Of a stretch of 22,274 bases of DNA, positions 7,848 through 16,332 are shown piece after piece. The stretch comes from Porphyromonadaceae bacterium (GTDB lineage Bacteria > Bacteroidota > Bacteroidia > Bacteroidales > Tannerellaceae): positions 544 to 22,817 of the forward strand of contig DOZP01000085.1 of NCBI GenBank assembly GCA_003517945.1, read 5' to 3'. Every line of letters starts with the position of its first letter. Within the stretch, counting starts at the first letter, position 1. The position numbers and the translations under genes are program-made. The notes under the pieces are model-generated. The model made no database searches. It was not told the origin of the DNA and was given only the letters and a program-made list of their open reading frames with translations.

Positions 7848-9080
7848 ATGAACCCAACAGATCTTTTTTTGAAATATGTGACTTTCGATACACAATCCGA
7901 CGAATCGTCTTCCGCCATGCCAAGTACGGAAGGACAACTGATTTTTGCGAAAGAGCTTGTCAAACAATTGCAGGAGATAGGAATGCAGGAGATTTCGCTC
8001 GACGAAAACGGATATATCATGGCAACGCTGCCGGCCAACACAGAGGCTGCCGATATTCCGGTTATCGGATTTATCGCCCATCTTGATACAAGTCCCGATA
8101 TGTCCGGATGCAATGTAAAACCGCGCGTAGTAAATTATCAGGGAGGCGACATCATGCTGAATGAAGAGCAACAGATCGTTTTATCTCCCGATGTGTTTCC
8201 CGAAATGAAAGATTATATTGATCAGAACCTGATCGTAACCGACGGAACGACATTGCTCGGAGCCGATAATAAGGCCGGTATTGCAGCCATTATTTCTGCG
8301 ATGAAACACCTTATTGAACAGGATGAAATAAAGCACGGTAAAATCAGGATCGCGTTCACTCCGGACGAAGAAATCGGGCGTGGAGCCGATAAATTCGATG
8401 TAGAAAAATTCGGCTGCAAATGGGCATATACGATCGACGGCGGCGCAATCGGAGAACTGGAATATGAGAACTTCAATGCCGCATCGGCTAAAATTACGAT
8501 CAAAGGACGCAATATCCATCCGGGATACGCCAAAAACAAAATGCAGAATGCCATTCAACTGGCGGTATATTTTCACAGCCAGCTACCGGAAAACGAATGC
8601 CCGGAAAAAACAGAAAAATACGAAGGTTTTTACCACCCGATATCTTTCGGCGGCACAGTTGAAGAAGCGACTATTTTCTATATCATACGCGACCATGACC
8701 GCCAATTGTTTGAAGACAAAAAAAAGCGAATGGTCGATATTGCGCAAAAAATGAAGGAAAATATGCATGCGGATATCACGGTTGAAATAAAAGACCAATA
8801 TTATAACATGCGTGAAAAAGTAGAACCGCACAGGGAAATCATCGACATCGCATTTGAAGCGATGGTAAACTGCGGCGTCAGACCGATAGTCAAACCCATA
8901 CGCGGAGGTACGGATGGCGCACGCCTTTCATTCATGGGTCTCCCTTGCCCCAACATCTTCGCCGGCGGAATAAATTTTCATGGACGTTATGAATATCTTC
9001 CCGTAAAATCCCTGGAAAAGAGCAAAGAAACAATCCTGAATATTATCGGGCTGACTTATTCCAACTATTCAAATGGTTAA
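7848..9080 (+). CDS. pepT: Peptidase T (tripeptide aminopeptidase, M20B family)
   Basis: This 410-residue cytoplasmic zinc peptidase of the M20 family removes the N-terminal residue from tripeptides. All expected ligands are visible: IAHLDTSPD with His78 and catalytic Asp80, LLGADNKAG with bridging Asp140, PDEEIGRG with catalytic Glu174 and Glu175, TIDGG with Asp197, and NFHGRYE with His378. [11 protein letters not shown] (residues 222-232) is the dimerisation-domain signature, with His224 contributing to the partner's active site. The length fits the PepT family (about 405-410), and the start at ATG 7848 gives the canonical short N-terminus. No TAnnTTTG box is seen just upstream; the gene may have a poor promoter or be read through from agmatine deiminase, 157 bases upstream. 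It ends just before a strong bidirectional terminator. Confidence 0.95.
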   Translation: MNPTDLFLKYVTFDTQSDESSSAMPSTEGQLIFAKELVKQLQEIGMQEISLDENGYIMATLPANTEAADIPVIGFIAHLDTSPDMSGCNVKPRVVNYQGGDIMLNEEQQIVLSPDVFPEMKDYIDQNLIVTDGTTLLGADNKAGIAAIISAMKHLIEQDEIKHGKIRIAFTPDEEIGRGADKFDVEKFGCKWAYTIDGGAIGELEYENFNAASAKITIKGRNIHPGYAKNKMQNAIQLAVYFHSQLPENECPEKTEKYEGFYHPISFGGTVEEATIFYIIRDHDRQLFEDKKKRMVDIAQKMKENMHADITVEIKDQYYNMREKVEPHREIIDIAFEAMVNCGVRPIVKPIRGGTDGARLSFMGLPCPNIFAGGINFHGRYEYLPVKSLEKSKETILNIIGLTYSNYSNG

Positions 9081-9102
9081 AGAAAGGCGCATACTCAACA
9101 GA

Positions 9103-9141
9103 AAAAGAAGCTGATGTACATCATAGACAACAGCTTCTTTT
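9103..9141. terminator. Bidirectional intrinsic terminator between pepT and susD
   Basis: AAAAGAAGCTG (9103-9113) and CAGCTTCTTTT (9131-9141) form a perfect 11-bp stem. T-runs occur at the 3' side on both strands, so it can end transcripts from the convergent pepT and susD genes. The 17-base loop region includes part of a perfect 12-bp palindrome, TGATGTACATCA (9112-9123). Confidence 0.88.
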
Positions 9142-9168
9142 GTATATAAAAACTCAAAATATGTATGT

Positions 9169-10959
9169 TTATTCCCATCCGGGATTTTGTACTAAATTCG
9201 GATTCTTAGCCAATACATTGACCGGAACCGGACGGCGATAATGCTTCCTCTCATCAAACACACGTTTATCTACAGCATAATCCGTACCCGCATATACATC
9301 CACATATTTTTTTCCGTCTACTTCGAATGTAGATACATTGGCTTTCTCATACCTTGCTCCAACTGCCCGGTCGGCATCTTCCAATCGCATACCTAACACG
9401 CGATTTTTCAGGTAATGGCCTTTCTTCCAGCGCATCAGATCCTGATAACGGAATTGCTCGTAAGAAAGCTCCACACGGCGCTCACGACGTATTTCCACCA
9501 ACAAAGAAGAGATTTCTTCCGAAGCATATTTCGGATCCATCGGAGGACTCAAATCAAGATGAGGCATCGCTGCACGATCACGTAAATCATTGATACTCTT
9601 ATCCAGATCATCCTGTGAAATAGTTCCAAGTTCGGCTTTTGCCTCGGCATAATTCAACAACACTTCTGCATACCGGAACATCGGATAATCATTAATTTCA
9701 TTTCCATAACCCCTTAAATCATCTTGATATTCATAATGTTTAATGAAATGAAATCCGGTAGACGACTCCCATGAAACACCCATTCCATTCAGGAAAGGAA
9801 ATCCTTTTGCGGTATTCAACAATTCTTTTTCCTTCCGGGGATCAAGGATTGTCTGACTCAATCGCGGATCACGGTTATCAAAATAGCCATCATAGGTATC
9901 TTCATTGTAAACGGAACTCAGTGCTATGGGCTTGGCTGTTCCATCCGGTTCTATGCACAAAAAATCATCTACAAAATCTTTTGTCACACCGGAAGCCTGC
10001 GAAATAATATAGCCGCTTACACGATGTCCTAAACCGGGAGTTATATATGTGCGGGAAAAAAGGATTTCACTATTCCCATGCAAATCAGGACTGGTAAATA
10101 ATGTCCGATAATCCATTTCCGGGTTTCCCGTATTATATAACGTATATTTTCCTGACTCCATGACCCTTTGCGCCGCATCAGCCGCTTCATTCAGCCATGA
10201 CTGGTATTCACCGAGATTATGATATTTATTATAGGTGCCTTCATACAGACAAATACGCGATTTCAGCGCCAGAGCCGTGTATTTAGTCACCCGGTCGGGA
10301 TGATTGCCATCCCATGATTCCGGCAAATATTCAACCGCCTTGTTTATATCGGACAAGACCTGCGCCATGACATCTTTACGCGGAGTCTGCGCCTCAAACA
10401 ACTCTTCCGAGTCACCGTTCAATGCAGTAGTCACCAACGGAACATCTCCGTAATTCTGTACTTTATCCAAATAAAACCATGCGCGGAAAAAATACACCTC
10501 GCCGGCATAATTATTACGAACAGACTCGGAAATGTCCGCCCGCTCATAGTTTTCAAAGAACACATTACAACGACGTACAAAAGACCATTGCCATCCGCCG
10601 ACAGTAGCATTGTCCGGAACCGTTTCCTGACCTGCGCCCACTTTAACATAACTCGCATGATTTGAAACAAATGAAGCGCTATTGTCACTCAGATTTTCTA
10701 AAGCCATCGTGCTGAGATAAGAAGAATTCCATGCCGAATTAGCATGTCCTACAAAAAAAAGATTCGTTCCGTTGTCACCGGCAGCATTATAAATGCCGTT
10801 ATTGTAAACTTTCAAATCATTGGCTGTTTTCCAGAAATTATTGTCTGTCAAATCATCAATTGGCTCTCTCTGCAGAAAACTATCATTACAACTCATGATA
10901 ACAAAGCCAATAAAAAGAAAACCGACTATTTTTAACATTATTTTTTTCATCTTTTTCAT
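9169..10959 (-). CDS. SusD/RagB family outer-membrane nutrient-binding lipoprotein
   Basis: This 596-residue protein is the surface lipoprotein partner of the SusC-type transporter encoded just upstream. SusD proteins sit on the extracellular face and act as a lid that captures glycan or peptide ligands. The N-terminus is a lipoprotein signal peptide with lipobox IMSC (Cys24), followed by the typical NDSFLQREPIDDLTDNNFW. TPR-like helices follow, with a RAWFYLDKVQNYGDVPLVT segment near 155-173 and FRYAEVLLNYAEAKAELG near 440. The closing NVLAKNPNLVQNPGWE is the classic SusD C-terminal signature. The length is at the upper end of normal. The ATG lies three bases after the susC stop, so translation is probably coupled. 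The substrate cannot be read from the sequence. No hydrolase gene follows before the terminator. Confidence 0.95.
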   Translation of the reverse strand: MKKMKKIMLKIVGFLFIGFVIMSCNDSFLQREPIDDLTDNNFWKTANDLKVYNNGIYNAAGDNGTNLFFVGHANSAWNSSYLSTMALENLSDNSASFVSNHASYVKVGAGQETVPDNATVGGWQWSFVRRCNVFFENYERADISESVRNNYAGEVYFFRAWFYLDKVQNYGDVPLVTTALNGDSEELFEAQTPRKDVMAQVLSDINKAVEYLPESWDGNHPDRVTKYTALALKSRICLYEGTYNKYHNLGEYQSWLNEAADAAQRVMESGKYTLYNTGNPEMDYRTLFTSPDLHGNSEILFSRTYITPGLGHRVSGYIISQASGVTKDFVDDFLCIEPDGTAKPIALSSVYNEDTYDGYFDNRDPRLSQTILDPRKEKELLNTAKGFPFLNGMGVSWESSTGFHFIKHYEYQDDLRGYGNEINDYPMFRYAEVLLNYAEAKAELGTISQDDLDKSINDLRDRAAMPHLDLSPPMDPKYASEEISSLLVEIRRERRVELSYEQFRYQDLMRWKKGHYLKNRVLGMRLEDADRAVGARYEKANVSTFEVDGKKYVDVYAGTDYAVDKRVFDERKHYRRPVPVNVLAKNPNLVQNPGWE

Positions 10960-10962
10960 CTT

Positions 10963-13900
10963 TTAGAATGTTACATCAATACCTACTGAATATGTCCTTT
11001 GGAATGGATAAGAAGCAGCGCCATCGTTAGCTGCCTGTTCCGGATCATAAGCTCCTTTCATGTGGGAAATTTCACACAAGTTTTCACCACTGAAATAGAT
11101 CTGGGCATTACTTAATTTAATTTTTTCAATCCAACGTTTCGGTATATTATAACCTACCGTCAGGTTCTTAAATCTCAAATAAGAAGCATCCTGCAAATAT
11201 TTGGTTTGGGATTGCTGATTTTTGGTGCTACGTGCCCTGGGTATTGCAAAATAAGCATTGGTATCATTTTCCGACCACGAATCGGCAACAAACCATTTCT
11301 GTGTATTAAAATATTGTGTAGCAACAGGCCAAAAGGCTTGTCCGGAAGGCCAACTATCTCTTTTTCCCACACCCTGAAAAAATGCATTCACATAAAAATC
11401 TTTATAGGTTGCACCCAATGAGATACCATAATTATAACGTGGGGTCGTATTTCCGATTACCCGACGATCGCCCGGATTCTCTACCGTATTGGCGCCAACA
11501 TTAATAACATCGTCTCCATTCAGATCCCGGTATTTTATATCGCCGACAGTCCATGTACCCGAACTGATAGAACTTTGCGACGGACTAGTTGCCACATCTT
11601 CGGCCGATTTAAAAAATCCGGCGGTTTCATATCCCCAGATTTCACCGATTTTCTTTCCTACATAGTAACCTGTTACAGTTGATTTAGGGCCATCATATTT
11701 TGTTATTTTAGCCTGTGCGTCAAACAGATTAAACCCTACATTATATGAAAAATCAGCCCCAATCTTATCTCTCCAGCTTATGGTAAGCTCCCATCCGTCA
11801 GTCCGCAATTCTCCCGAGTTTTTCACAGGAGCCGTAGCGCCCAGCAGTTCCGGATATTCCTGGGAAATCAACATATCGGAAGTTGTGCGCCGATAGACCT
11901 CAAACGACATATCTAAGCGGGAAGCCAACAAGGTCAAATCAATACCGCCGTTTACCGTCGTACTCTTCTCCCAAGTCAAAGATGCAGGAGTTAAAGATGC
12001 AGGATTAATCACAATATCAGTAGTAGTGCCAAAAATATAATTGGCAGACAAGTTATTAGACAGAAACGGGATATACGGATAATATTTTGTATTACCCGAC
12101 CACACATTAGACGTAAGCAACTGATTTCCAAGTTGCCCATACGAACCTCTGAGTTTAATATTATTAAATAACGGTTTCACAAAAGACATAAATGATTCTT
12201 CCGACAACCTCCAACCTAAAGAAAAAGAGGGAAGAAACACAAAACGATCATCTTTCGGAAAACGGGACGTTCCGTCATAACGGCCATTCACTTCCAATAG
12301 ATATTTATCATCAAAGTTATAGTTTACACGTCCGAATCCGCCACGCAAAGCCCATTCATATCCGTCGCTTGCAACCGTTTGTTCGCCTGTCCCCAAACTG
12401 AGTGAGGGCAACTCCTGTGAAAGCTGACTCTTTCGTGTAGCAGTTGCAGATTTGTATTTCGTTACTTCCTGATTGAAACCAACCATTACTTTAAACCTAT
12501 TTTTTTCGGCAATATCAAAACTGTAATCCGTATAAGCATTAAAGGAAGAATAATTCCGGTCTATTTGTTTCACTTCATAAGAATTATCCGATGAAACACC
12601 TTCTGTCGGCACGAACTTATATGTCATCATATTATCAACACGTTTCCGGTGCCTACGTTCATCATTTATAGTTTTACTGTAACTGTAATCCAAATGAATA
12701 TTCCAGTTTTTCATCGGGGTGATATCAATAGATGGAGACAAGATGATTTCCGAATTTTTCAGTATATTACGTCCTCCTTCACGAAGAAGAATCTCCGGAT
12801 TTTGATCATCAAATGAATATCCGATATACTTATCATATTCCGGATACTCCGGATCTCCGTTCCATACCCGTGAAGAACGAAGAGGGCTTGAAAATACAAC
12901 AGAATGGTATATATTATCCTTATAGGTATGAGCTTCGTTCATCTTTGAACTGTTATAAACCATTTTCAGACCGATTTTCATCCAGTCGTATGTGTTATTC
13001 TCAACTGTAAGACGCGCGTTCGTTCTTTCATAAATATCCGGATTTACTTTCAGTACACCTTCCTGTTTAGAATATCCTACGGAAGAGTAAAAACTTGTTT
13101 TACCGCTTCCTCCCGATATGCTGACGTTGTGTGTCTGTTTTGGGTTTGCCGTACGGATCAATGCATCTACCCAATCATAATACCCTGTAAAGAAATATTC
13201 GCCATCCTGCACATAATAGTCTTTCCCGGTCGGATTTTCCGCATAATTTTTAATTGCTTCCAAATAAGTCGTATTATACAGAGCCGCAATATTTTCTCTC
13301 GCTAATGATTCATTCACAAATTTTGCATGGGTATAACTGTCTTCTACGAATTCAGGCATAACCGTTGCTTTTGACCAACTGAAATTTCCCGAATAATTAA
13401 TTTTCAACTTATCGTCCGCATTACCCTTTTTGGTGGTAACCAAAATCACACCGAATGCAGCGCGAACGCCATAAATAGATGATGCAGCCGCATCTTTCAA
13501 CACCGTTACGCTTTCTATATCATTCGGGTTAATCAGCTTCATACTGCTTTCAATACCATCAACCAGAACCAACGGATCTCCTCCGTTTATAGAAGTCGTT
13601 CCGCGAACATTGAAACTGATATCTGCGTTCGGATCTCCACTTTTCGGAGTAATATAAACACCGGGCAACGCTCCTTGCAATGCCGTTACGGCAGAAGTTA
13701 CAGGCCTGTTTTCAAACACTTGGGAACCAACCTGCGAAACGGCACCGGTCAGGTTCACTTTCTTTTGTATACCGTAACCGACTACTATAACCTCCTCCAA
13801 TGCTTGCGTATCCTCTTGCAAGGTTATTTCAACACTTGTTTTTCCGGATACAGATACGAACTGTTGCACATAACCGATATAACTGACCGCCAATACCGCA

Positions 13901-14442
13901 TTTTCCGACACGTCTAATGAAAATTTTCCATCCACATCGGAAATCACCCCGTTAGACGTTCCTCTCTCAACAATATTGGCGCCAACTACCGGTTCGCCCG
14001 TTTCATCCAAAATCAATCCGGTAATCTTTTTACTATTCTGTTGGTTAACCGTATTTATGGTGTTCCGTTCATGTTTCTTCGATAAAACAATATAATTGTT
14101 TTCAAACAGATAGTCAATATCCGTATCGGCAAACGCGCTTTTCAGATAATCTTTTACCTGCGCCGATTTCGAATGGATACGCACCTTGTGATTCGTATCG
14201 ACTTCACGGTTGCGGTATACGATCAAATAGTCTGTTTGCTGTTCTATCTCTTTCAATAACTGCCCGATAGTTATTGTGTTTGCATTAACCCGTATCACAG
14301 TATTCTGGGCGTCCGTCTGTGTAGCCAAAAGTTGAAATACACAGACAAATAAAAGGATCGTACATATTTTCATGGCTCTAAAAAAATGGTTAAAATGCTT
14401 GTTTTCCACCATAGAAAAACAAAACAACATGTTTATTTTCAT
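10963..14442 (-). CDS. SusC/RagA family TonB-dependent transporter with STN signalling domain
   Basis: This 1159-residue outer-membrane TonB-dependent transporter imports the ligand captured by SusD. Domains in order: a long N-terminus with signal peptide (core at residues 25-41, cut near TDAQ); an STN domain (about 49-122) of the sort that contacts a FecR anti-sigma factor; a CarboxypepD_reg-like beta-sandwich (about 139-209, GLILDETGEPVVGANI); a TonB box region (EEVIVVGYG, 216-224); the plug with QGALPGVYI, NVRGTTSINGGDPLVLVDGI and LKDAAASSIYGVRAAFGVILVTTKKG; then the 22-strand barrel ending in YSVGIDVTF. The STN domain is expected because sigma and anti-sigma genes lie directly upstream. 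The start may be ATG 14442 or ATG 14373 (residue 24); extended N-termini are common in this subfamily. Its 149-base leader lacks a TAnnTTTG box on the coding strand, which suggests ECF control, and appears to be overlapped by an antisense RNA. Confidence 0.96.
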   Translation of the reverse strand: MKINMLFCFSMVENKHFNHFFRAMKICTILLFVCVFQLLATQTDAQNTVIRVNANTITIGQLLKEIEQQTDYLIVYRNREVDTNHKVRIHSKSAQVKDYLKSAFADTDIDYLFENNYIVLSKKHERNTINTVNQQNSKKITGLILDETGEPVVGANIVERGTSNGVISDVDGKFSLDVSENAVLAVSYIGYVQQFVSVSGKTSVEITLQEDTQALEEVIVVGYGIQKKVNLTGAVSQVGSQVFENRPVTSAVTALQGALPGVYITPKSGDPNADISFNVRGTTSINGGDPLVLVDGIESSMKLINPNDIESVTVLKDAAASSIYGVRAAFGVILVTTKKGNADDKLKINYSGNFSWSKATVMPEFVEDSYTHAKFVNESLARENIAALYNTTYLEAIKNYAENPTGKDYYVQDGEYFFTGYYDWVDALIRTANPKQTHNVSISGGSGKTSFYSSVGYSKQEGVLKVNPDIYERTNARLTVENNTYDWMKIGLKMVYNSSKMNEAHTYKDNIYHSVVFSSPLRSSRVWNGDPEYPEYDKYIGYSFDDQNPEILLREGGRNILKNSEIILSPSIDITPMKNWNIHLDYSYSKTINDERRHRKRVDNMMTYKFVPTEGVSSDNSYEVKQIDRNYSSFNAYTDYSFDIAEKNRFKVMVGFNQEVTKYKSATATRKSQLSQELPSLSLGTGEQTVASDGYEWALRGGFGRVNYNFDDKYLLEVNGRYDGTSRFPKDDRFVFLPSFSLGWRLSEESFMSFVKPLFNNIKLRGSYGQLGNQLLTSNVWSGNTKYYPYIPFLSNNLSANYIFGTTTDIVINPASLTPASLTWEKSTTVNGGIDLTLLASRLDMSFEVYRRTTSDMLISQEYPELLGATAPVKNSGELRTDGWELTISWRDKIGADFSYNVGFNLFDAQAKITKYDGPKSTVTGYYVGKKIGEIWGYETAGFFKSAEDVATSPSQSSISSGTWTVGDIKYRDLNGDDVINVGANTVENPGDRRVIGNTTPRYNYGISLGATYKDFYVNAFFQGVGKRDSWPSGQAFWPVATQYFNTQKWFVADSWSENDTNAYFAIPRARSTKNQQSQTKYLQDASYLRFKNLTVGYNIPKRWIEKIKLSNAQIYFSGENLCEISHMKGAYDPEQAANDGAASYPFQRTYSVGIDVTF

Positions 14443-14449
14443 ATCTTTG
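14442..14449 (+). promoter_or_regulatory. Plus-strand -7 box facing away from susC (antisense RNA promoter)
   Basis: The plus strand reads TATCTTTG, an exact TAnnTTTG match, at the susC start codon but pointing the opposite way. There is no plus-strand gene for it to drive until far beyond the hairpin terminator at 14501-14537. The -33 TTTG is not clear (GTTTATTTT lies in the region). The same bases form the A-rich CAAAGAT just before the susC ATG, so the match could be a side effect of the ribosome binding region. Confidence 0.5.
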
Positions 14450-14455
14450 TCAATG

Positions 14456-14537
14456 TTAAGTGAATACTAATAAGTTTAAGACTTGTGTTTACTTTTCTCA
14501 ACGACAGATGCTGCAACATCTGTCGTTTCTTTTTTTT
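14456..14537 (+). ncRNA. Predicted antisense small RNA over the susC leader (DonS-like)
   Basis: A transcript starting about 7 bases after the TATCTTTG box and ending in the T-tract at 14530-14537 would be about 80 nt. It would be fully complementary to the susC mRNA leader, just upstream of the start codon. In Bacteroides, PUL-associated antisense RNAs such as DonS lie in this position, between an anti-sigma gene and a susC gene, and repress the PUL. What is seen here is a promoter-like box plus an oriented terminator; existence of the RNA is inferred. The ends are approximate. Confidence 0.55.
14501..14537 (+). terminator. Plus-strand intrinsic terminator inside the susC leader
   Basis: ACGACAGATG (14501-14510) pairs perfectly with CATCTGTCGT (14517-14526) around a six-base loop, and on the plus strand is followed at once by TTTCTTTTTTTT. 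On the minus strand the hairpin is followed by TGAGAAAAG, so it should not stop transcription running from fecR into susC. Its orientation fits the end of an antisense transcript. Confidence 0.75.
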
Positions 14538-14591
14538 ATTCCTTGTTCATTTCATAGGCATTCATTGATTTATAGGGTTATACATTTATAA

Positions 14592-15563
14592 TTATCTCAA
14601 TATAATCATGTTATTGTCATCATCTTTTTCGATTGTAAACTTATGAATCTTCCGGATAATATGCAGAATACCCTCTACACCATCGCGTTGACGAAATTTT
14701 CCGGTATATTCCCAGGTATAAATATCCGGATCTTCCACCACAATTTTTATATCAAAATATAATTCGAGCTTTCGAAGAATACTGCCGAGAGGCTCATTTT
14801 TAAAACTGTAAATACCTTCCGTCCATAAAAAATGATCCGGGTCGACAATCGGTTCGACCATAAAATAACCATCTCCGATCATCGCCTGCTGGTTAGGTTG
14901 TAGTATAGTTCCATCCGTTTTCAGGTTTTCCCGATATACATTCAGACTACCGGACAACAGACCAACACATAAATAATCGACCTCGGAATATCCGTATACA
15001 TTGAATTGGGTACCCAAAACCTCCATTTCCACTCCTTTCGACGATACGATAAAGGGACGCCCCTCATCTTTAGCAACATCAAAAAAGGCTTCTCCCTCAA
15101 TCATCACCCGGCGTTCTTTTTCGCCGAACCGACTGGGAAACGTAAGCGTCGTACGCGCATTCAGATATACCGTTGTTCCATCCTGGAACGTAAACAGAAG
15201 CCGTTGTCCGGCCGGTACATGCAAACTTTGCATTGCGACGGAAGCATCCTCGGACTTCATCGTATAAAGCATAACCATATAAGTGGCTATCACACCGACA
15301 AAAATTGCGGCCGCATACCTAAGGGCGCGCAACATCAACCGGCACAAACGCTTCTTACGCCTATCTTCCATAAAAGAACGATAACTTACGCGATTTCTTT
15401 CCATGCAATCCGATTCTTTTGAAAGAGATGACAACGCGTATATATTTTTTATTTCTATGAATTGTTTTTTCAATGAAGGATCCGAATCAACTTCTTTTAA
15501 TAAAGCCAATCGTTCTTTTTCCCTTAATTCCTTCTGAAAATATTTATGTATTTGTCTCTCCAT
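14592..15563 (-). CDS. FecR family anti-sigma factor
   Basis: This 323-residue inner-membrane regulator is expected to hold the ECF sigma factor until the SusC STN domain signals substrate. The N-terminal cytoplasmic part (about 1-79) includes the short helical sigma-binding region and a basic patch (RRKKRLCR). A single membrane segment spans about 80-100. The periplasmic FecR domain (about 113-212) has the typical VPAGQRLLFTFQDGTTVYLNA, RRVMIEGEAFFDVAKDEGRPFIV and VLGTQFNVY blocks. A C-terminal DUF4974 domain (about 252-320, FKNEPLGSILRKLELYFDIKI) follows. The length is normal for Bacteroidota FecR proteins. It lies 107 bases downstream of the sigma gene and 149 bases upstream of susC, the standard order for such loci. 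Confidence 0.95.
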   Translation of the reverse strand: MERQIHKYFQKELREKERLALLKEVDSDPSLKKQFIEIKNIYALSSLSKESDCMERNRVSYRSFMEDRRKKRLCRLMLRALRYAAAIFVGVIATYMVMLYTMKSEDASVAMQSLHVPAGQRLLFTFQDGTTVYLNARTTLTFPSRFGEKERRVMIEGEAFFDVAKDEGRPFIVSSKGVEMEVLGTQFNVYGYSEVDYLCVGLLSGSLNVYRENLKTDGTILQPNQQAMIGDGYFMVEPIVDPDHFLWTEGIYSFKNEPLGSILRKLELYFDIKIVVEDPDIYTWEYTGKFRQRDGVEGILHIIRKIHKFTIEKDDDNNMIILR

Positions 15564-15586
15564 TCTTTTCGTTATTTTTCAAGCCG

Positions 15587-15609
15587 ACATGATTAATACA
15601 TGAACATGA
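15587..15609. repeat. Three copies of ACATGA between sigma and anti-sigma genes
   Basis: ACATGA occurs at 15587-15592, 15598-15603 and 15604-15609 on the plus strand (TCATGT on the coding strand), 24-46 bases upstream of the fecR start. It could be a protein-binding site or chance. No promoter box is recognised in this 107-base gap. Confidence 0.25.
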
Positions 15610-15670
15610 CTTTATTATATAACGAATCGAATCAGAAAATCCGCTAAAGGATATCGTTTTTTTTCAGATT

Positions 15671-16234
15671 TCATAAACAAAATAAAAACAGGAAAAGCGG
15701 ATAAAGATTTTTTAGTTCCTCTTTCAATTTTTTATAGGCAATTCCCATTTGGGTTTCAATCGTATTGACAGATATATTTAATTCTACGGCAATGTCTTTT
15801 TGTTTTTTTCCTTCGATTTTATTCATAATAAATATCTGACGACATTTTTCGGGCAAAACATCAATTGCTTTTTGAATAATTTTCTCAATATCCTCACGGT
15901 AAAAGAAATGTTCATCCAAAGCAACTAATGATTCCATATTAATTTTCATCGTTAAAACATATTCTTCCTGCAAATGTTCAAGAACCTCCTGTTCTTTCAT
16001 TCTACGACGCAGATAGTCAATACTGCGATTGCGGATCGCCGTAAAGAGAAAAGCAATCACATTAATATGGGTTTGCAGAATTTCACGATTTTCCCAGAAG
16101 TCCGCAAAAACGTCTTGAAGTATATTTTCGGCATCAGCTTCGGATAAAACATATTCCTGTGCAAAACATTTCATCCTTGTATAGTAATGAAGATAGATCT
16201 GCTCAAAACTCATATTTACTCCCGATTTACTCAT
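15671..16234 (-). CDS. RNA polymerase ECF-type sigma-70 factor
   Basis: This protein of up to 187 residues has the two ECF sigma domains. Region 2 spans about residues 12-78, with AENILQDVFADFWENRE and AIRNRSIDYLRRRM. Region 4 spans about 121-174, with LPEKCRQIFIMNKIEGKKQKDIA and the helix-turn-helix ELNISVNTIETQM. It should direct RNA polymerase to the susC promoter once released by the adjacent FecR protein. Two starts are possible: ATG 16234, or ATG 16213 (MSFEQIYLHYY), which fits the usual family N-terminus and is preceded by GGGAG. It has its own housekeeping promoter just upstream, which would keep a basal pool of the sigma/anti-sigma pair. The C-terminal tail LYPLFLFLFCL is unusually hydrophobic. 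Confidence 0.94.
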   Translation of the reverse strand: MSKSGVNMSFEQIYLHYYTRMKCFAQEYVLSEADAENILQDVFADFWENREILQTHINVIAFLFTAIRNRSIDYLRRRMKEQEVLEHLQEEYVLTMKINMESLVALDEHFFYREDIEKIIQKAIDVLPEKCRQIFIMNKIEGKKQKDIAVELNISVNTIETQMGIAYKKLKEELKNLYPLFLFLFCL

Positions 16235-16256
16235 GCATATTTCAACCTATAATTAA

Positions 16257-16286
16257 CAAATATATCAATCCGGCCCGCTTTATCAA
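16257..16286 (-). promoter_or_regulatory. Housekeeping promoter of the ECF sigma gene
   Basis: On the minus strand TTG (16286-16284) is followed after exactly 19 bases by TATATTTG (16264-16257), matching the Bacteroides -33/-7 consensus. Transcription should start near 16250, leaving a leader of about 16 nt to ATG 16234 or about 37 nt to ATG 16213. The longer leader slightly favours the second start. Confidence 0.7.
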
Positions 16287-16332
16287 TGCCGCCTCTTTAC
16301 TCCTCATTTCCAAACAAAACCGGAAGAACTGT

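Noticed and set aside
14501-14526. Hairpin as a terminator separating fecR from susC
   Set aside because: On the minus strand no T-tract follows the stem (TGAGAAAAG), so it should not end the fecR transcript. The T-tract is on the plus-strand side.
15006-15422. Plus-strand open frame of 138 codons
   Set aside because: It is antisense to fecR, whose FecR and DUF4974 domains are clear. The translation has no family features.
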